The notes: generated by a model from the letters alone, not told the origin. A stretch of 64,000 nt of DNA from Ruicaihuangia caeni (GCF_029952955.1 NZ_JASATX010000001.1:620001-684000); one strand, 5' to 3'; numbered from the stretch's first letter, positions 7,565-17,439 are shown. Numbers and translations: made by a program.

Positions 7565-10102
7565 ATGAATGGAAGTTCGGTGGCAGAGCACGACGACATG
7601 CGGCACGACGACGCGCGCGGATACGACTTCACCCGCATTCAGGAGAAGTGGCTCGCCATCTGGGACGAGCTCAAGCCCTTCTCGACGCTCGGTGTCGACG
7701 ACGAGCGCCCCCGCAAGTACGTGCTCGACATGTTCCCGTACCCGTCGGGCGACCTGCACATGGGCCACGCCGAGGTGTACGCGCTCGGCGATGTGCTCGC
7801 GCGCTACTGGCGTCAGCGCGGATACAACGTGCTGCACCCGATCGGCTGGGACTCGTTCGGCCTGCCCGCCGAGAACGCGGCGATCAAGCGCGGCGCGAAC
7901 CCGCGCGACTGGACTTACGCGAACATCGAGCAGCAGAAGGCTTCGATGCGCAAGTACGCGGCATCCTTCGACTGGGACCGCGTGCTCCACACGAGCGACC
8001 CGGCCTACTACAAGTGGAACCAGTGGATCTTCCTCCGCATGTTCGAGAAGGGCCTCGCGTACCGCAAGGACAGCTGGGTCAACTGGGACCCGGTCGACCA
8101 GACAGTGCTGGCGAACGAGCAGGTGCTGGCCGATGGCACGAGCGAGCGCAGCGGCGCCGTGGTCGTCAAGAAGAAGCTGACCCAGTGGTACTTCAAGATC
8201 ACTGACTACGCGGACCGCCTGCTCGACGACCTCGACCAGCTCGAGGGCAAGTGGCCTCACAAGGTGCTGCAGATGCAGCGCAACTGGATCGGTCGCTCGA
8301 TGGGCGCCGACGTCGACTTCGAGATCGAGGGGCGTGACGAGAAGGTGCCGGTGTTCACCACCCGCCCTGACACGCTTTACGGCGCCACCTTCATGGTGGT
8401 GGCTCCCGACAGCGACCTCGCCGCCGAATTGGTCGAAGGTGCTGCTCCCGAGGTGCAGCAGGCCTTCGCCGACTACCTCACCCAGGTGCAGAAGTCGAGC
8501 GAGATCGAACGGCAGGATGCCGCCAGGCCCAAGACCGGCGTCTTCCTCGGCCGGTATGCCGTCAACCCTCTCAACGGTGAGCGCTTGCCGGTGTGGGCGG
8601 CGGACTACGTGCTCGCCGACTACGGTCACGGAGCGATCATGGCCGTGCCTGCGCACGACCAGCGCGACCTCGAGTTCGCGCGCGCGTTCGACCTTCCCGT
8701 GCGACTCGTCGTCGATCCGACCGCGAATGCTGAGGAACTGGCAGAAGTGCACCCGCAGTCGACGGGCGTGGCCCTGGTCGGTGACGGCCGCTTGGTCAAC
8801 TCCGGCCCGCTCGACGGCTTGCCCAAGGAGCAGGCGATCGCCCGCGCGATCGAGATCCTCGAGGAGCGCGGCACCGGTCGTGCGGCCAAGAACTTCCGTC
8901 TGCGCGACTGGCTGATCTCGCGCCAGCGATACTGGGGCACGCCTATCCCGATCGTTCACGGCGAGAACGGCGAGCTCATCCCGGTGCCCGACGAGCAGCT
9001 GCCGGTGACGCTGCCTCCCACCGAGGGGCTCGATCTGCAGCCGAAGGGGAGCTCGCCGCTCGGCGGCGCGACCGACTGGGTGAACACCACGAACCCAGTG
9101 GATGGTTCGCCGGCGAAGCGCGACCCCGACACCATGGACACCTTCGTCGACAGCTCCTGGTACTTCCTCCGCTTCCTCAGCCCGAACGACCCCGACCAGC
9201 CCTTCGACCCGGCGGAAGTGGCGAAGTGGGCGCCCGTCGACCAGTACGTCGGCGGCGTGGAGCACGCCATCCTGCACCTGCTCTACGCCCGTTTCATCAC
9301 CAAGGTGCTCTTCGACCTCGGCCTCGTGCCGTTCGAGGAGCCGTTCAAGGAACTGCTCAACCAGGGCATGGTGATCCTCGACGGCGCCAAGATGTCGAAG
9401 TCGAAGGGCAACATCGTCTTCTTCTCGGAAGAGGTCGACAAGCACGGTGTGGATGCTGTGCGAGTGACGATGGCCTTCGCGGGCCCGCCGGAGGATGACA
9501 TCGACTGGGCAGAGGTCTCGCCCACGGGTTCCAGCAAGTTCCTCGCCCGGGCGTGGCGCGTCGCCAACGACGTGGCGAGCGAGCCCGGTACGGCTCCGGC
9601 GGGTGGTGACACGGGCCTGCGCCGAGCGACGCACCACCTCCTGGCGGACTTCCCCGGTCTCATCGAGTCGTTCAAGTTCAACGTCGCGGTCGCCCGCATC
9701 ATGGAACTGGTGAACGCCACCCGCAAGACGATCGACTCCGGAGCGGGCGCCGCCGACCCGGCCGTTCGGGAGGCCGCTGAGGTCATCGCCATCTCGCTGA
9801 GCCTCTTCGCGCCGTACACCGCCGAAGAGATGTGGGAGATGCTGGGGCACGCGCCCTCTGTGGCGTTCGCAGGACTGCCGGATGCCGAGCCTTCCTTGCT
9901 CGTCGAGGAGACCGTCACTGCCGTCTTCCAAGTCGATGGCAAGGTACGAGGCAAGGCCGAGGTGTCGCCCGACATCGCACCCGGGGCGCTCGAGGCTCTG
10001 GCCCGCGAAGCGTCGGGCGTGGTGCGCGCGATCGGCGACCGCGAGATCGCGAACGTCATCGTGCGCGCGCCACGCGTCGTCAACATCGCCACCAAACGCT
10101 GA
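7565..10102 (+). CDS. leuS: Leucyl-tRNA synthetase
   Basis: This class Ia aminoacyl-tRNA synthetase charges tRNA-Leu and is 845 residues, a normal bacterial length. The HIGH-type motif is HMGH near residue 65. KMSKS appears in [10 protein letters not shown] near residue 608. The CP1 editing domain contains the threonine-rich [13 protein letters not shown] segment, and the catalytic zinc-like and [11 protein letters not shown] elements are intact. The ATG at 7565 is chosen with GAGG about 8 bases upstream and gives the normal start before [17 protein letters not shown] hexamer overlapping the pabB stop (7481-7486) would give a leader of about 70 bases. No T-box was recognised. Confidence 0.97.
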   Translation: MNGSSVAEHDDMRHDDARGYDFTRIQEKWLAIWDELKPFSTLGVDDERPRKYVLDMFPYPSGDLHMGHAEVYALGDVLARYWRQRGYNVLHPIGWDSFGLPAENAAIKRGANPRDWTYANIEQQKASMRKYAASFDWDRVLHTSDPAYYKWNQWIFLRMFEKGLAYRKDSWVNWDPVDQTVLANEQVLADGTSERSGAVVVKKKLTQWYFKITDYADRLLDDLDQLEGKWPHKVLQMQRNWIGRSMGADVDFEIEGRDEKVPVFTTRPDTLYGATFMVVAPDSDLAAELVEGAAPEVQQAFADYLTQVQKSSEIERQDAARPKTGVFLGRYAVNPLNGERLPVWAADYVLADYGHGAIMAVPAHDQRDLEFARAFDLPVRLVVDPTANAEELAEVHPQSTGVALVGDGRLVNSGPLDGLPKEQAIARAIEILEERGTGRAAKNFRLRDWLISRQRYWGTPIPIVHGENGELIPVPDEQLPVTLPPTEGLDLQPKGSSPLGGATDWVNTTNPVDGSPAKRDPDTMDTFVDSSWYFLRFLSPNDPDQPFDPAEVAKWAPVDQYVGGVEHAILHLLYARFITKVLFDLGLVPFEEPFKELLNQGMVILDGAKMSKSKGNIVFFSEEVDKHGVDAVRVTMAFAGPPEDDIDWAEVSPTGSSKFLARAWRVANDVASEPGTAPAGGDTGLRRATHHLLADFPGLIESFKFNVAVARIMELVNATRKTIDSGAGAADPAVREAAEVIAISLSLFAPYTAEEMWEMLGHAPSVAFAGLPDAEPSLLVEETVTAVFQVDGKVRGKAEVSPDIAPGALEALAREASGVVRAIGDREIANVIVRAPRVVNIATKR

Positions 10103-10152
10103 GCGGGGCACAGCAGGCGCTGATCTGACGCCGGAGGCCGCGAGAACGCGCT

Positions 10153-10158
10153 TAGCCT
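10153..10158 (+). promoter_or_regulatory. Predicted -10 element, leaderless comEA
   Basis: TAGCCT is followed by six bases (CGCGGC) and then the ATG at 10165. No ribosome binding site is visible, consistent with a leaderless transcript. Confidence 0.6.
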
Positions 10159-10164
10159 CGCGGC

Positions 10165-10824
10165 ATGACGCAGCTCACCGATCCGCGCCGCGCCGCTGTG
10201 CGGAGGCTCGTGGGTGCCGCGATCGTCGTGGCGCTGGTCGCGCTCGGCGTCGCGGTGTTCACAGTGGCAGTGACACCGGGTGGCGGCACCAGCGTCTTGC
10301 CGGCTGCCGAAGCGGCAGCCCCTGCGACTCACGGCGCTCGCGACTCTGTTTCCGCTGGCGTTGGAGCGGCCTACGACGACGAGGCTCCTGTCGTCTACGT
10401 TCATGTGCTCGGTGCCGTGAACGCGCCTGGCCTGTACCGGTTGCAGCCTGGCGATCGCGCTGTCGACGCGATCGCCGCTGCTCACGGGTTCGCCGCCGAT
10501 GCCGACCTCGGCGCTGTGAATCTCGCCCGCCCCGTGGTCGACGGCGAGCAACTCCGCGTGCTCACCGTGGCCGAGGCGCAAGCCCAGCCCGCCGCGCCGG
10601 CCGTCGGGTCGGCCTCGGGAGGCACCGGGGGAGCGGTGGTCAACGTCAATACCGCTACCGCGACGGAACTCGAAGCGCTGCCGAGAATCGGCCCTGCCCT
10701 TGCCGCACGCATCGTCGAGTGGCGCGAGCGGCATGGTCGGTTCCGCACGGTGGACGACCTCATCGCCGTCAGTGGCATCGGTGAGAAGCTGCTCGACGGG
10801 CTGCGCGATCTGGTGACGGTCTGA
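10165..10824 (+). CDS. comEA: ComEA-family DNA-binding protein
   Basis: ComEA proteins are membrane-anchored and bind double-stranded DNA during transformation. This 219-residue protein has a short cytoplasmic start and one hydrophobic anchor (about residues 14-35). After an Ala-rich linker comes an SLBB domain (VYVHVLGAVNAPGLYRL, about 72-125). A tandem helix-hairpin-helix DNA-binding domain ends the protein (VNVNTATATELEALPRIGP, about 155-219). The downstream gene is comEC, the usual partner. No pilus or comF genes are in the window, so natural competence is not shown here. A leaderless start is likely. Confidence 0.9.
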   Translation: MTQLTDPRRAAVRRLVGAAIVVALVALGVAVFTVAVTPGGGTSVLPAAEAAAPATHGARDSVSAGVGAAYDDEAPVVYVHVLGAVNAPGLYRLQPGDRAVDAIAAAHGFAADADLGAVNLARPVVDGEQLRVLTVAEAQAQPAAPAVGSASGGTGGAVVNVNTATATELEALPRIGPALAARIVEWRERHGRFRTVDDLIAVSGIGEKLLDGLRDLVTV

Positions 10825-10837
10825 TGCGCGTGTCTCC

Positions 10838-13222
10838 ATGATGCGTCCGCGATTCGCATCGACTCCGCTCGTCATGCCGATCGTGGCCGCATCGGCGTGG
10901 CTGACGGCGGGAGTGCTGATCGCCCTCCCTCAAGCCGCCGCTTGGTGTGCAGTCGGGTTCGGGTCCGCACTGTCGGTGCTGCTGGTGGCCAGAACGGTGC
11001 GCGCCAGAGGCGCTCGAACGGCAGAGCAACGCGCGGATCGGGGCACTCGCCGGGCACTGATCATGAGCGCCTTCTGGCGCTCCTTCGTGCTGCTGCTTGC
11101 TGCTGGCGCGGCGATGGCGACTGCGACAACCGTGCATCACGAAGCGCGCGCACTGCCGTCCGGGGTGCAGCTCCCCGTGCAGGTGAGCGGCGCACTCGAA
11201 GTCACCACCGCTCGACCCGATCGCGTCGACGGGCTGCTCAGGCCCGTCGACGCGCCGATGGCCGCGCTGCCCGTGCGAGTCTTCGCAAAGCCCCCCGCCG
11301 GAACAGCGCCCGGCGCGGTGCTCGCGGTGTCGTCGGCTTCCGCCCGCGAAGCCGAACCCGGTGACCGAGCGGTGATGCTGCTCCGCGCTCGCTCGCTCGA
11401 ACTGCTGTTGCCTCCGCCTCCACTACTCGGCGCTGCCGAGCAACTCCGCGCAGGCTTCCGCGACCTCGCGCAGGAGCTGCCCGGCGACGGCGGAGGGTTG
11501 TTGCCGGGGCTCGCCATCGGCGATACCACGGCCGTGAGCGAACACCTCGATCGAGCGATGAAGGACAGCTCACTGAGCCACCTCACCGCCGTCTCTGGTG
11601 CGAACTGCGCCATCGTCACCGGACTGCTGGTCGCACTCGGCACGGCACTCGGGTGGTCGCGAGCGTGGCGTGTCATCGCAGCGCTGGTAGCGCTGCTCGG
11701 TTTCGTCGTGCTGGTCACACCAGAGCCGAGCGTGCTGCGGGCAGCGGTCATGGCGACGATCGTGCTCGTGTCGCTGACCACCGGTCGACCCCAGCGAGGC
11801 GTACCGGTGCTTGCCTTCTCGGTCACCGCGCTGCTGCTGCATGACCCCTGGCTCAGTCGCGACTACGCCTTTGCGCTCTCTGTCGCCGCCACCGCGGGCC
11901 TGCTGCTGCTGTCAGTGCCGATCGGCCGGGTCTTCTCACGGTGGATGCCGGAGCGCCTTGCGGCGATCATCGCTGTTCCAACGGCGGCTCAACTCGCCTG
12001 CCAGCCGATCCTGATTCTGCTCGAGCCGTCGATTCCGCTCTACGGCGTGCCTGCGAACCTTCTCGCAGGACCGGCCGCACCGATTGCGACCGTGCTCGGC
12101 TCGCTCGCCTGCGTGCTGGTGCCTACGCTTCCCTGGTTGGCCGGAGCGCTCGCGTGGATCGCCTGGCTGCCCTCAGCCTGGATAGCCGCTGTAGCACACG
12201 TGTCTGCGGCGCTGCCGCTCGCGCGGTTGCCCTGGCCGGAGGGCTGGGGTGGCGCTGCGCTGCTCGCGCTGCTCACCGCGCTCGTGCTCTCTGTGGCGCT
12301 GTCTGCTCGGCGTCGGCGCGAACTCGCGGTCGCCGCGGTCGTGGTCCTCGCGGCGACGACGGGCGCCACGGCGGTCGCGGATACGATCCGCGCGATGGGG
12401 CGGCCCTCCGACTGGCGCATCGCGCTCTGCGATGTGAGGCAGGGTGACGCTGCAGTGGTGCGCGACGGCGATCAGGTGCTGCTCGTCGACACGGGCGCCT
12501 CACCAGCGTTGCTCTCGGACTGCCTCCAGCGACTCGGGGTGACACGCCTCGACGTGCTGGTGCTGACTCATTTCGACCACGACCATTCCGGTGGAGCCGA
12601 AGCGGTGCTCGCCCGCAGCGACCTCGTCATCGCCAGCGACCCCGAGGACGACGCCGACGCACGCCTGCTCGAAGCGTTCCGAGTCGCTGGCGCGACGGTC
12701 GAGCAGGTGCGGGCAGGCAGAAGTGGAACGTTGGAATCGCACGAGTGGCGCGTCCTGTGGCCGAGCCGGAACGGTCCCTCGAAGGGCAACGACGGCAGCG
12801 TCGTCCTCTCGATCACACCGCTGCCGGGCTGTACCAACGGATGCCTGAGCTCGTTGTGGCTTGGCGACCTCGGGCAGGACGCGCAGGTGATGCTCTCGGC
12901 ATCCGCCCGACTCGGTCGCTTCGACGTGGTGAAGGTGAGTCACCATGGTTCGGCCGATCAGCACCCGCCGTTGTATCGAGCGATCGGTGCCAGGCTGGGG
13001 CTGATCGGGGTGGGAGCCGACAACCGATATGGGCACCCTGCTCCCGCGGTGCTCCAGTTGTTCGACGAAAGCGACAGCGCGATCGCGCGGACGGATACTG
13101 ACGGAATGATTCTCGTCGCTCAGAGGGACGACGGCCTCCACATTTGGCGCGAACGGGGCGGCGGCCGAGAGCCTGAGTCGAGGGGCGAGGCTGAACCCCG
13201 CGGTGGCGGTGCCGCCGATTAG
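10838..13222 (+). CDS. comEC: ComEC/Rec2-family DNA internalisation protein
   Basis: ComEC forms the channel that moves single-stranded DNA across the cytoplasmic membrane in competent bacteria. The 794-residue product has an N-terminal transmembrane and soluble part, then the Competence domain with LTAVSGANCAIV near 248-259 and many membrane segments up to about residue 515. The C-terminal metallo-beta-lactamase-like domain carries LTHFDHDHSGG (about 576-586) and KVSHHGSADQH, with the metal-binding His/Asp residues intact. Two ATG codons in a row occur at 10838/10841; either may be used. It follows comEA by 13 bases and is presumably cotranscribed. Confidence 0.92.
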   Translation: MMRPRFASTPLVMPIVAASAWLTAGVLIALPQAAAWCAVGFGSALSVLLVARTVRARGARTAEQRADRGTRRALIMSAFWRSFVLLLAAGAAMATATTVHHEARALPSGVQLPVQVSGALEVTTARPDRVDGLLRPVDAPMAALPVRVFAKPPAGTAPGAVLAVSSASAREAEPGDRAVMLLRARSLELLLPPPPLLGAAEQLRAGFRDLAQELPGDGGGLLPGLAIGDTTAVSEHLDRAMKDSSLSHLTAVSGANCAIVTGLLVALGTALGWSRAWRVIAALVALLGFVVLVTPEPSVLRAAVMATIVLVSLTTGRPQRGVPVLAFSVTALLLHDPWLSRDYAFALSVAATAGLLLLSVPIGRVFSRWMPERLAAIIAVPTAAQLACQPILILLEPSIPLYGVPANLLAGPAAPIATVLGSLACVLVPTLPWLAGALAWIAWLPSAWIAAVAHVSAALPLARLPWPEGWGGAALLALLTALVLSVALSARRRRELAVAAVVVLAATTGATAVADTIRAMGRPSDWRIALCDVRQGDAAVVRDGDQVLLVDTGASPALLSDCLQRLGVTRLDVLVLTHFDHDHSGGAEAVLARSDLVIASDPEDDADARLLEAFRVAGATVEQVRAGRSGTLESHEWRVLWPSRNGPSKGNDGSVVLSITPLPGCTNGCLSSLWLGDLGQDAQVMLSASARLGRFDVVKVSHHGSADQHPPLYRAIGARLGLIGVGADNRYGHPAPAVLQLFDESDSAIARTDTDGMILVAQRDDGLHIWRERGGGREPESRGEAEPRGGGAAD

Positions 13223-13225
13223 TCT
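13220..13225 (+). promoter_or_regulatory. Candidate -10 element upstream of holA
   Basis: TAGTCT overlaps the comEC stop codon. It would start a transcript near 13232 with an untranslated leader of about 70 bases before the holA ATG at 13305. Confidence 0.4.
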
Positions 13226-13304
13226 TGAGGAGACCGACCCCCGACCAGTCGATCCCCAAGATCCTGCTGGCGCGCATCGAGTCTCTGCAGTCGAGAGGAG
13301 CCAC

Positions 13305-14381
13305 ATGGCGGCGAGAGGTTCTGCTCGATCGAGCTCCAGTTCGCGTTCGGGGGCCGGGTCCACCGCGCGAGGTGTCGCCCGTGGAGGCAAGGCGAAGGTT
13401 GCGATCGAGCAGCTGCCGTGGAACCGTGTTCGCCCCGCCCCGGTGGTGCTGATCACAGGTCCTGAGGAACTGCTCGCCGGCCGCGCTGCGCGCGCTATAC
13501 GGTCGCAACTCGCCGAGCTCGACCCGGCGCTTGAGACGAGCGAGCTCGAAGCCGATAAGTACGCGCCGGGGGAGTTGCTGACGCTCGCGAGTCCTTCACT
13601 GTTCGCAGAGCCTCGTTTCATCCGCGTGAGCGGCGTCGAGAAGTGCACCGATGACTTCCTCGCCGAGATGCTGGAGTATCTGGATTCGCCGGCGGACGAC
13701 ACAGTTGTCGTGCTCCGTCACGCCGGCGGCCAGCGCGGCAAGAAGCTGCTCGACGCCATCCGCGCCGCGAGCGGCACCGCGATCGAGATCGTCTGCGCAG
13801 AGCTCAAGAAGGACAGCGATCGCTACGACTTCGCCATGGCAGAGTTCAAGTCGGCCCAGCGCTCGGTCACGCCCGGAGCCGTCCGCGGCATCGTGAGCGC
13901 GTTCACCGGAGAGCTCGCCGAACTCGCCGCCGCCTGCCAGCAGCTGATCGCCGACTCGGAGGGCGAGATCACCGAGCGCACGGTGGAGCGCTATTACTCG
14001 GGCCGGGTCGAGACGAACGCGTTCAAAGTGGCGGATGCCGCGATAGCCGGGCACCGGGGCGAGGCGCTCGGGCTGCTGCGCCATGCCCTCGCGACTGGCG
14101 CCGACCCGGTGCCCTTGGTCGCGGCGTTCGCGGCGAAGGTGCGCACCATGGCGAAGCTCTCCGGCGCCTACGGGCCGCCCGGGCAGCTCGCGTCGCGCTT
14201 CGGCCTCGCCCCATGGCAGGTCGATCGTGCCAGGCGCGACCTCCAGGGGTGGAGCGATGAAGGGCTCGCGCGAGTGATCCAACTGCTTGCCGAAACGGAT
14301 GCCGCGGTCAAGGGGGCCGCCTACGACCCGGAGTTCGCCCTCGAGCGCCTCGTGACTGTGATCGCCGCCCGCGGCCGCTGA
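13305..14381 (+). CDS. holA: DNA polymerase III subunit delta
   Basis: HolA opens the sliding clamp as part of the clamp-loader complex. The protein is 358 residues. After a ~35-residue Ser/Arg/Gly-rich N-terminal stretch comes the AAA+-like delta fold, starting at PAPVVLITGPEELLAGRAARAI. The central helical lid and the C-terminal collar domain follow, with VETNAFKVADAAIAG as a recognisable conserved block. The position after comEC and before rpsT matches many actinobacteria. The ATG at 13305 is preferred because GAGAGGAG lies 4 bases upstream; an in-frame extension upstream overlaps comEC and looks untranslated. Confidence 0.92.
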   Translation: MAARGSARSSSSSRSGAGSTARGVARGGKAKVAIEQLPWNRVRPAPVVLITGPEELLAGRAARAIRSQLAELDPALETSELEADKYAPGELLTLASPSLFAEPRFIRVSGVEKCTDDFLAEMLEYLDSPADDTVVVLRHAGGQRGKKLLDAIRAASGTAIEIVCAELKKDSDRYDFAMAEFKSAQRSVTPGAVRGIVSAFTGELAELAAACQQLIADSEGEITERTVERYYSGRVETNAFKVADAAIAGHRGEALGLLRHALATGADPVPLVAAFAAKVRTMAKLSGAYGPPGQLASRFGLAPWQVDRARRDLQGWSDEGLARVIQLLAETDAAVKGAAYDPEFALERLVTVIAARGR

Positions 14382-14421
14382 GCAGGCTACGCGCGGATCG
14401 CGCGGATGGCGGCTCACATGA

Positions 14422-14457
14422 CGAAGGGTCCGCCTCCCTGTGGAGACGGACCCTTCG
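14422..14457. terminator. Bidirectional hairpin between holA and rpsT
   Basis: A perfect 11-bp inverted repeat (CGAAGGGTCCG at 14422-14432 and its complement at 14447-14457) with a 14-base loop sits between the convergent holA and rpsT genes. It could stop both transcripts. Confidence 0.7.
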
Positions 14458-14485
14458 CGAGCCGCTAGGAGCGGCGCAGTTCAGT

Positions 14486-14746
14486 TCAGAGTGATGCGAC
14501 CTGCTTGGCGATTGCCGACTTGCGGTTCGCGGCCTGGTTCTTGTGGATGACGCCCTTGCTGGCAGCCTTGTCGATCTTCTTTGAAGCGAGCTGCAGCGCG
14601 GCCACAGCCTTTTCCTTGTCGCCAGCGGCAACAGCCTCGCGCACCGAGCGGATGTGGGTCTTCACCTCGCTCTTGACCGCCTTGTTGCGGTCGTGGGCCT
14701 TCTTGTTGGTGAGGATGCGCTTGATCTGCGACTTGATGTTTGCCAC
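14486..14746 (-). CDS. rpsT: 30S ribosomal protein S20
   Basis: This 86-residue, strongly basic helical protein begins [14 protein letters not shown] and is a typical bacterial S20, which binds 16S rRNA early in 30S assembly. It uses a GTG start at 14746, with AAGAAGG about 10 bases upstream. The gene is convergent with holA. Its own promoter lies about 120 bases upstream, leaving a long leader in which autoregulation by S20 is conceivable but not demonstrated by the sequence. Confidence 0.97.
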   Translation of the reverse strand: MANIKSQIKRILTNKKAHDRNKAVKSEVKTHIRSVREAVAAGDKEKAVAALQLASKKIDKAASKGVIHKNQAANRKSAIAKQVASL

Positions 14747-14872
14747 GTGGTTAACCTTCTTGTTGCGTTGACAGTTCCGGGCAGCCGAGGAGGGTATGGA
14801 CTCCCGATGATGATTCTCGGCCGCAATTCACGTTCCGTCGCGAGGCGTCGGGACAGTGCAAGCCAACAGGAA

Positions 14873-14901
14873 ACTTTACCAGTTCGAGTGGGTCGGCTCA
14901 A
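14873..14901 (-). promoter_or_regulatory. rpsT promoter (-35 TTGAGC, -10 TAAAGT)
   Basis: On the minus strand TTGAGC (14896-14901) and TAAAGT (14873-14878) are separated by exactly 17 bases. This is one of the closest matches to a housekeeping promoter in the window. The predicted start near 14866 gives an rpsT leader of about 120 bases. Confidence 0.7.
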
Positions 14902-14992
14902 CGCGGCCTGTGATGCGGCGTGGCACAGCGCCTATGCGGGTGGAAGTCAAGCGGCTTGCGACCCATGAGCGGCAGTGAAGCCAGAGGCAACA

Positions 14993-15024
14993 GTGGAGGG
15001 CGCCGGCCAACCGACGCCCTCCAC
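14993..15024 (-). terminator. Hairpin terminator after PTS operon
   Basis: A perfect 10-bp inverted repeat, GTGGAGGGCG (14993-15002) with its complement at 15015-15024, and a 12-base loop lie about 20 bases past the stop of the IIC gene. Confidence 0.65.
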
Positions 15025-15044
15025 CGAACCGTTTCGAGCGCTGC

Positions 15045-16634
15045 TCAGTCGCGGCGCGCGTGGCGGCCGGTGTCGGCCTCCGGGTCCGTGACAGTGGTGC
15101 TGGTCGTGCTGGTCGTGCCGGTCGTGCTGGTCGCGCCCATGGTGCGTGCCGTGCCAGCCTCGGCGACTGTGGCGCGTTCCGCGGCCTCCTGCTCCACGAG
15201 CCACTCGTCGCGGCGCGCTCCTGGAATCCAGCCGGTGTCGACGACCCGACGCTGCCACAGCGACGCCGCGATCACGAGCACCGCGCCGATCACGACCGTC
15301 AGGATGACGCCCATGACCGGTCCGCCGAGCAGGCTCACTCCGATCAAGGTGCCGAACCAGCCGAAGTCGGCATCGCCGAAGGTCGTGTTCGCGAAACCGA
15401 GCTCGCCGAGGACGAGCAGCAGCAGGGCGGGAAGGATCGTGATGAGCACGCCGTTCACGAAACCGCCCACCATGGCGCCGATGCGGCCACCGGTTGCGTT
15501 GCCGAAGACTCCGGCGCCACCACCCGTGAAGAAGTGCGGCACCATTCCGGGCAGGATCAGCGCCAACCCGAACGCAGGGCCGAGCCAGATCGCAATGAGG
15601 GCGAGGCTGACGAGGCCGCCGAGGAACGAGGTGAGGAAGCCGATCAGCACTGCGTTCGCAGCGAAGGGGAACACGATCGGCACGTCGAGCGCGGGACGTG
15701 CACCGGGCACGACCTTCTCGGCGATGCCCTGGAACGCCGGCACCAGCTCGCCGAGCACCGTGCGCACGCCGAACAGGATCACCGCGACGCCGACGCCGAA
15801 CAGCAGCGCGTTCATGATCGCCGCCATGATGAAGGCGCCACCGTCAGCGGCGTTGAGGATCGGGAGTGCCGTGTCAGCGGGCAGGGCGATGAGGCCCCAG
15901 ATCGCGAACACCAGGTAGATCAGCACCATCGACAGCGCCGTGGCGACCATCGAATCGCGCAGGAACCCGAGGCCCTGCGGGAAGTTGATGCGCTCGGTCG
16001 AGTGGCTGCGACGGCCGACCGCCTGGCCCACAGCACCTGCCGCGATGTAGCCGGCCGAACCGAAGTGCCCCATCGCGATGGTGTCATCGCCCGTGATCTT
16101 CTTCATCCACGGGTGGGCGAACGCGGGCATGACGACCATGATCACCCCGAGCAACAGCGCGCCGATGATGACCACGAGCCATCCGAGGTCCTCGCCGAAG
16201 CCGACCGACAGCACCACGGCCAGGAGCAGCGACATGAAGACCATGTGGTGACCGGTCAGGAAGATGTACTTCAGCGGAGTGAAGCGCGCAAGTAGCAGCA
16301 TCACGATGAAGCCGAGCACGAGCACGTAGGCGCTGGTGGCGCCGTACTGCTCTGCAGCCAGAGCGGTGATGACCTCGTTGGTCGGGATCACCCCCTGAGC
16401 GCCCGTCACCTCGAGGATGAGCTTGCCGAGGGGATCGAGCGACGACACCACGACGCCTGCACCGGCGCCCAGGATGAGGAAGCCCAGCGCGGCCTTGAGG
16501 CCACCGCCGACCACCTGCCCGGGTGTGCGCCGAAGCGCGATCAACCCGATCGCCGTGATGATGCCGATCAGGTATGCGGGCACGTTCAGTATCTGCTGCC
16601 CGATGAATGTCAGAACTACAACCAGCCACTCCAT
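15045..16634 (-). CDS. ulaA: PTS ascorbate-type transporter subunit IIC
   Basis: This is the membrane channel of an UlaA/SgaT-family phosphotransferase system, which moves a sugar or sugar acid inward while it is phosphorylated. The 529-residue product has about 10-11 hydrophobic segments. Family-like blocks include PAYLIGIITAIGLIALRR near the start, FTPLKYIFLTGHHMVFMS and IPTNEVITALAAEQYG. After about residue 455 comes a cytoplasmic tail ending in a Thr/Ser low-complexity stretch encoded by a 9-bp tandem repeat, followed by an acidic/basic end. The IIB and IIA genes lie just upstream in the same operon. Ascorbate is the family substrate, but no ulaG lactonase is present, so the true substrate is open. 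Confidence 0.88.
   Translation of the reverse strand: MEWLVVVLTFIGQQILNVPAYLIGIITAIGLIALRRTPGQVVGGGLKAALGFLILGAGAGVVVSSLDPLGKLILEVTGAQGVIPTNEVITALAAEQYGATSAYVLVLGFIVMLLLARFTPLKYIFLTGHHMVFMSLLLAVVLSVGFGEDLGWLVVIIGALLLGVIMVVMPAFAHPWMKKITGDDTIAMGHFGSAGYIAAGAVGQAVGRRSHSTERINFPQGLGFLRDSMVATALSMVLIYLVFAIWGLIALPADTALPILNAADGGAFIMAAIMNALLFGVGVAVILFGVRTVLGELVPAFQGIAEKVVPGARPALDVPIVFPFAANAVLIGFLTSFLGGLVSLALIAIWLGPAFGLALILPGMVPHFFTGGGAGVFGNATGGRIGAMVGGFVNGVLITILPALLLLVLGELGFANTTFGDADFGWFGTLIGVSLLGGPVMGVILTVVIGAVLVIAASLWQRRVVDTGWIPGARRDEWLVEQEAAERATVAEAGTARTMGATSTTGTTSTTSTTVTDPEADTGRHARRD
15097..15132. repeat. 9-bp tandem repeat, four copies
   Basis: GTGCTGGTC is repeated four times in tandem (the third copy is GTGCCGGTC). 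On the coding strand of the PTS IIC gene it encodes a Thr/Ser-rich tail. Because the unit is 9 bp, copy-number change would alter tail length without shifting the frame. Confidence 0.85.
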
Positions 16635-16704
16635 CGTGGGGCTCCTTGTCTAGTAGTCGGAATCGATTGGACGCGGTGTGCCGAAGCGGGTGCCCTCGGG
16701 GCGA

Positions 16705-16974
16705 TCAGACCTCTGGAGCGAGCTTCTGCGAGATTTCGTCGACCGAGAGGAAGTTCTGGATCTCGATCACCTTTGCGGGAACATCGCCGAGCTGCTCGGC
16801 GAGATCGTGCGAGATGAGCACGATGTCGACGGTCCGCGCGGCACCGCGCGCCGACCCGATGTCAGACGCTTCGACGTCCGCTGACGCGCCGAGAGCCTTG
16901 AGAGCCTTCTCGGTGTTCATCTTCAGCAGGATCGACGTGCCGATGCCCATTCCGCACACCGTCAAGATCTTCAT
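16705..16974 (-). CDS. ulaB: PTS ascorbate-type subunit IIB
   Basis: This 89-residue soluble protein is the IIB phosphocarrier that passes phosphate from IIA to the incoming sugar. The start MKILTVCGMGIGTS shows the phosphorylated Cys7 followed by the glycine-rich loop typical of SgaB/UlaB and lactose-type IIB folds. It lies between the IIA gene (15-base gap) and the IIC gene (about 70-base gap) on the same strand. The length is normal for a stand-alone IIB. Confidence 0.9.
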   Translation of the reverse strand: MKILTVCGMGIGTSILLKMNTEKALKALGASADVEASDIGSARGAARTVDIVLISHDLAEQLGDVPAKVIEIQNFLSVDEISQKLAPEV

Positions 16975-16989
16975 GGACAGCCTTTCCGT

Positions 16990-17439
16990 TCAGTTCCCGG
17001 CCGATTCGGCCAGCAGGGCTCGTACCTCACCGGGCGAGGTCGCCCCGAGCAGACGCTCGAAGCGGGTCTCATCGCTCAGGGCGAGCGCGAGCGTCGACAT
17101 GACTTCCAGATGCGCGTCGTGATCGAGCGCCGCGAGACCGATGATGAGGCGGACCGGGTCGTTGGTCGCATGACCGAACTCGACCGGCTCAGTCAGTCCG
17201 ACCCAGCTCAACCCGGCTCGCAGCACTGCTGGCGAGGGCCGTGAATGGGCGAGCGCGAGGCCGGGTGCGATGACGATGTACGGACCGTTCTGCTCGACGG
17301 CCTCGATCATCTCGTCGGTGTACTCGTCGGTGGTTGCGCCGCTCTCGACCAGGCCTTTTCCGGCCAGGCGTATCGCCTCACGCCAGTTCGTGGCGTGCTG
17401 CCCGGTCTCGATCGACTTCAGCGCATCGAGCAGATCCAT
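16990..17439 (-). CDS. ulaC: PTS fructose/mannitol-type subunit IIA
   Basis: This 149-residue IIA accepts phosphate from HPr on a histidine. The active site is visible as His65 in LALAHSRPS, the standard motif of the fructose/mannitol/ascorbate IIA family. It is the first gene of the IIA-IIB-IIC operon. It is divergent from the transketolase gene across 136 bases, suggesting a shared regulatory region. No regulator gene is adjacent. The gene may also serve regulatory phosphotransfer, but the operon favours transport. Confidence 0.9.
   Translation of the reverse strand: MDLLDALKSIETGQHATNWREAIRLAGKGLVESGATTDEYTDEMIEAVEQNGPYIVIAPGLALAHSRPSPAVLRAGLSWVGLTEPVEFGHATNDPVRLIIGLAALDHDAHLEVMSTLALALSDETRFERLLGATSPGEVRALLAESAGN

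Noticed and set aside
6263-10111. 1282-codon open frame on the minus strand
   Set aside because: It is antisense to pabB and leuS, which are unmistakable. Its composition (His, Arg, Glu, Val rich) is the shadow of GC-rich codons, with no recognisable domain.
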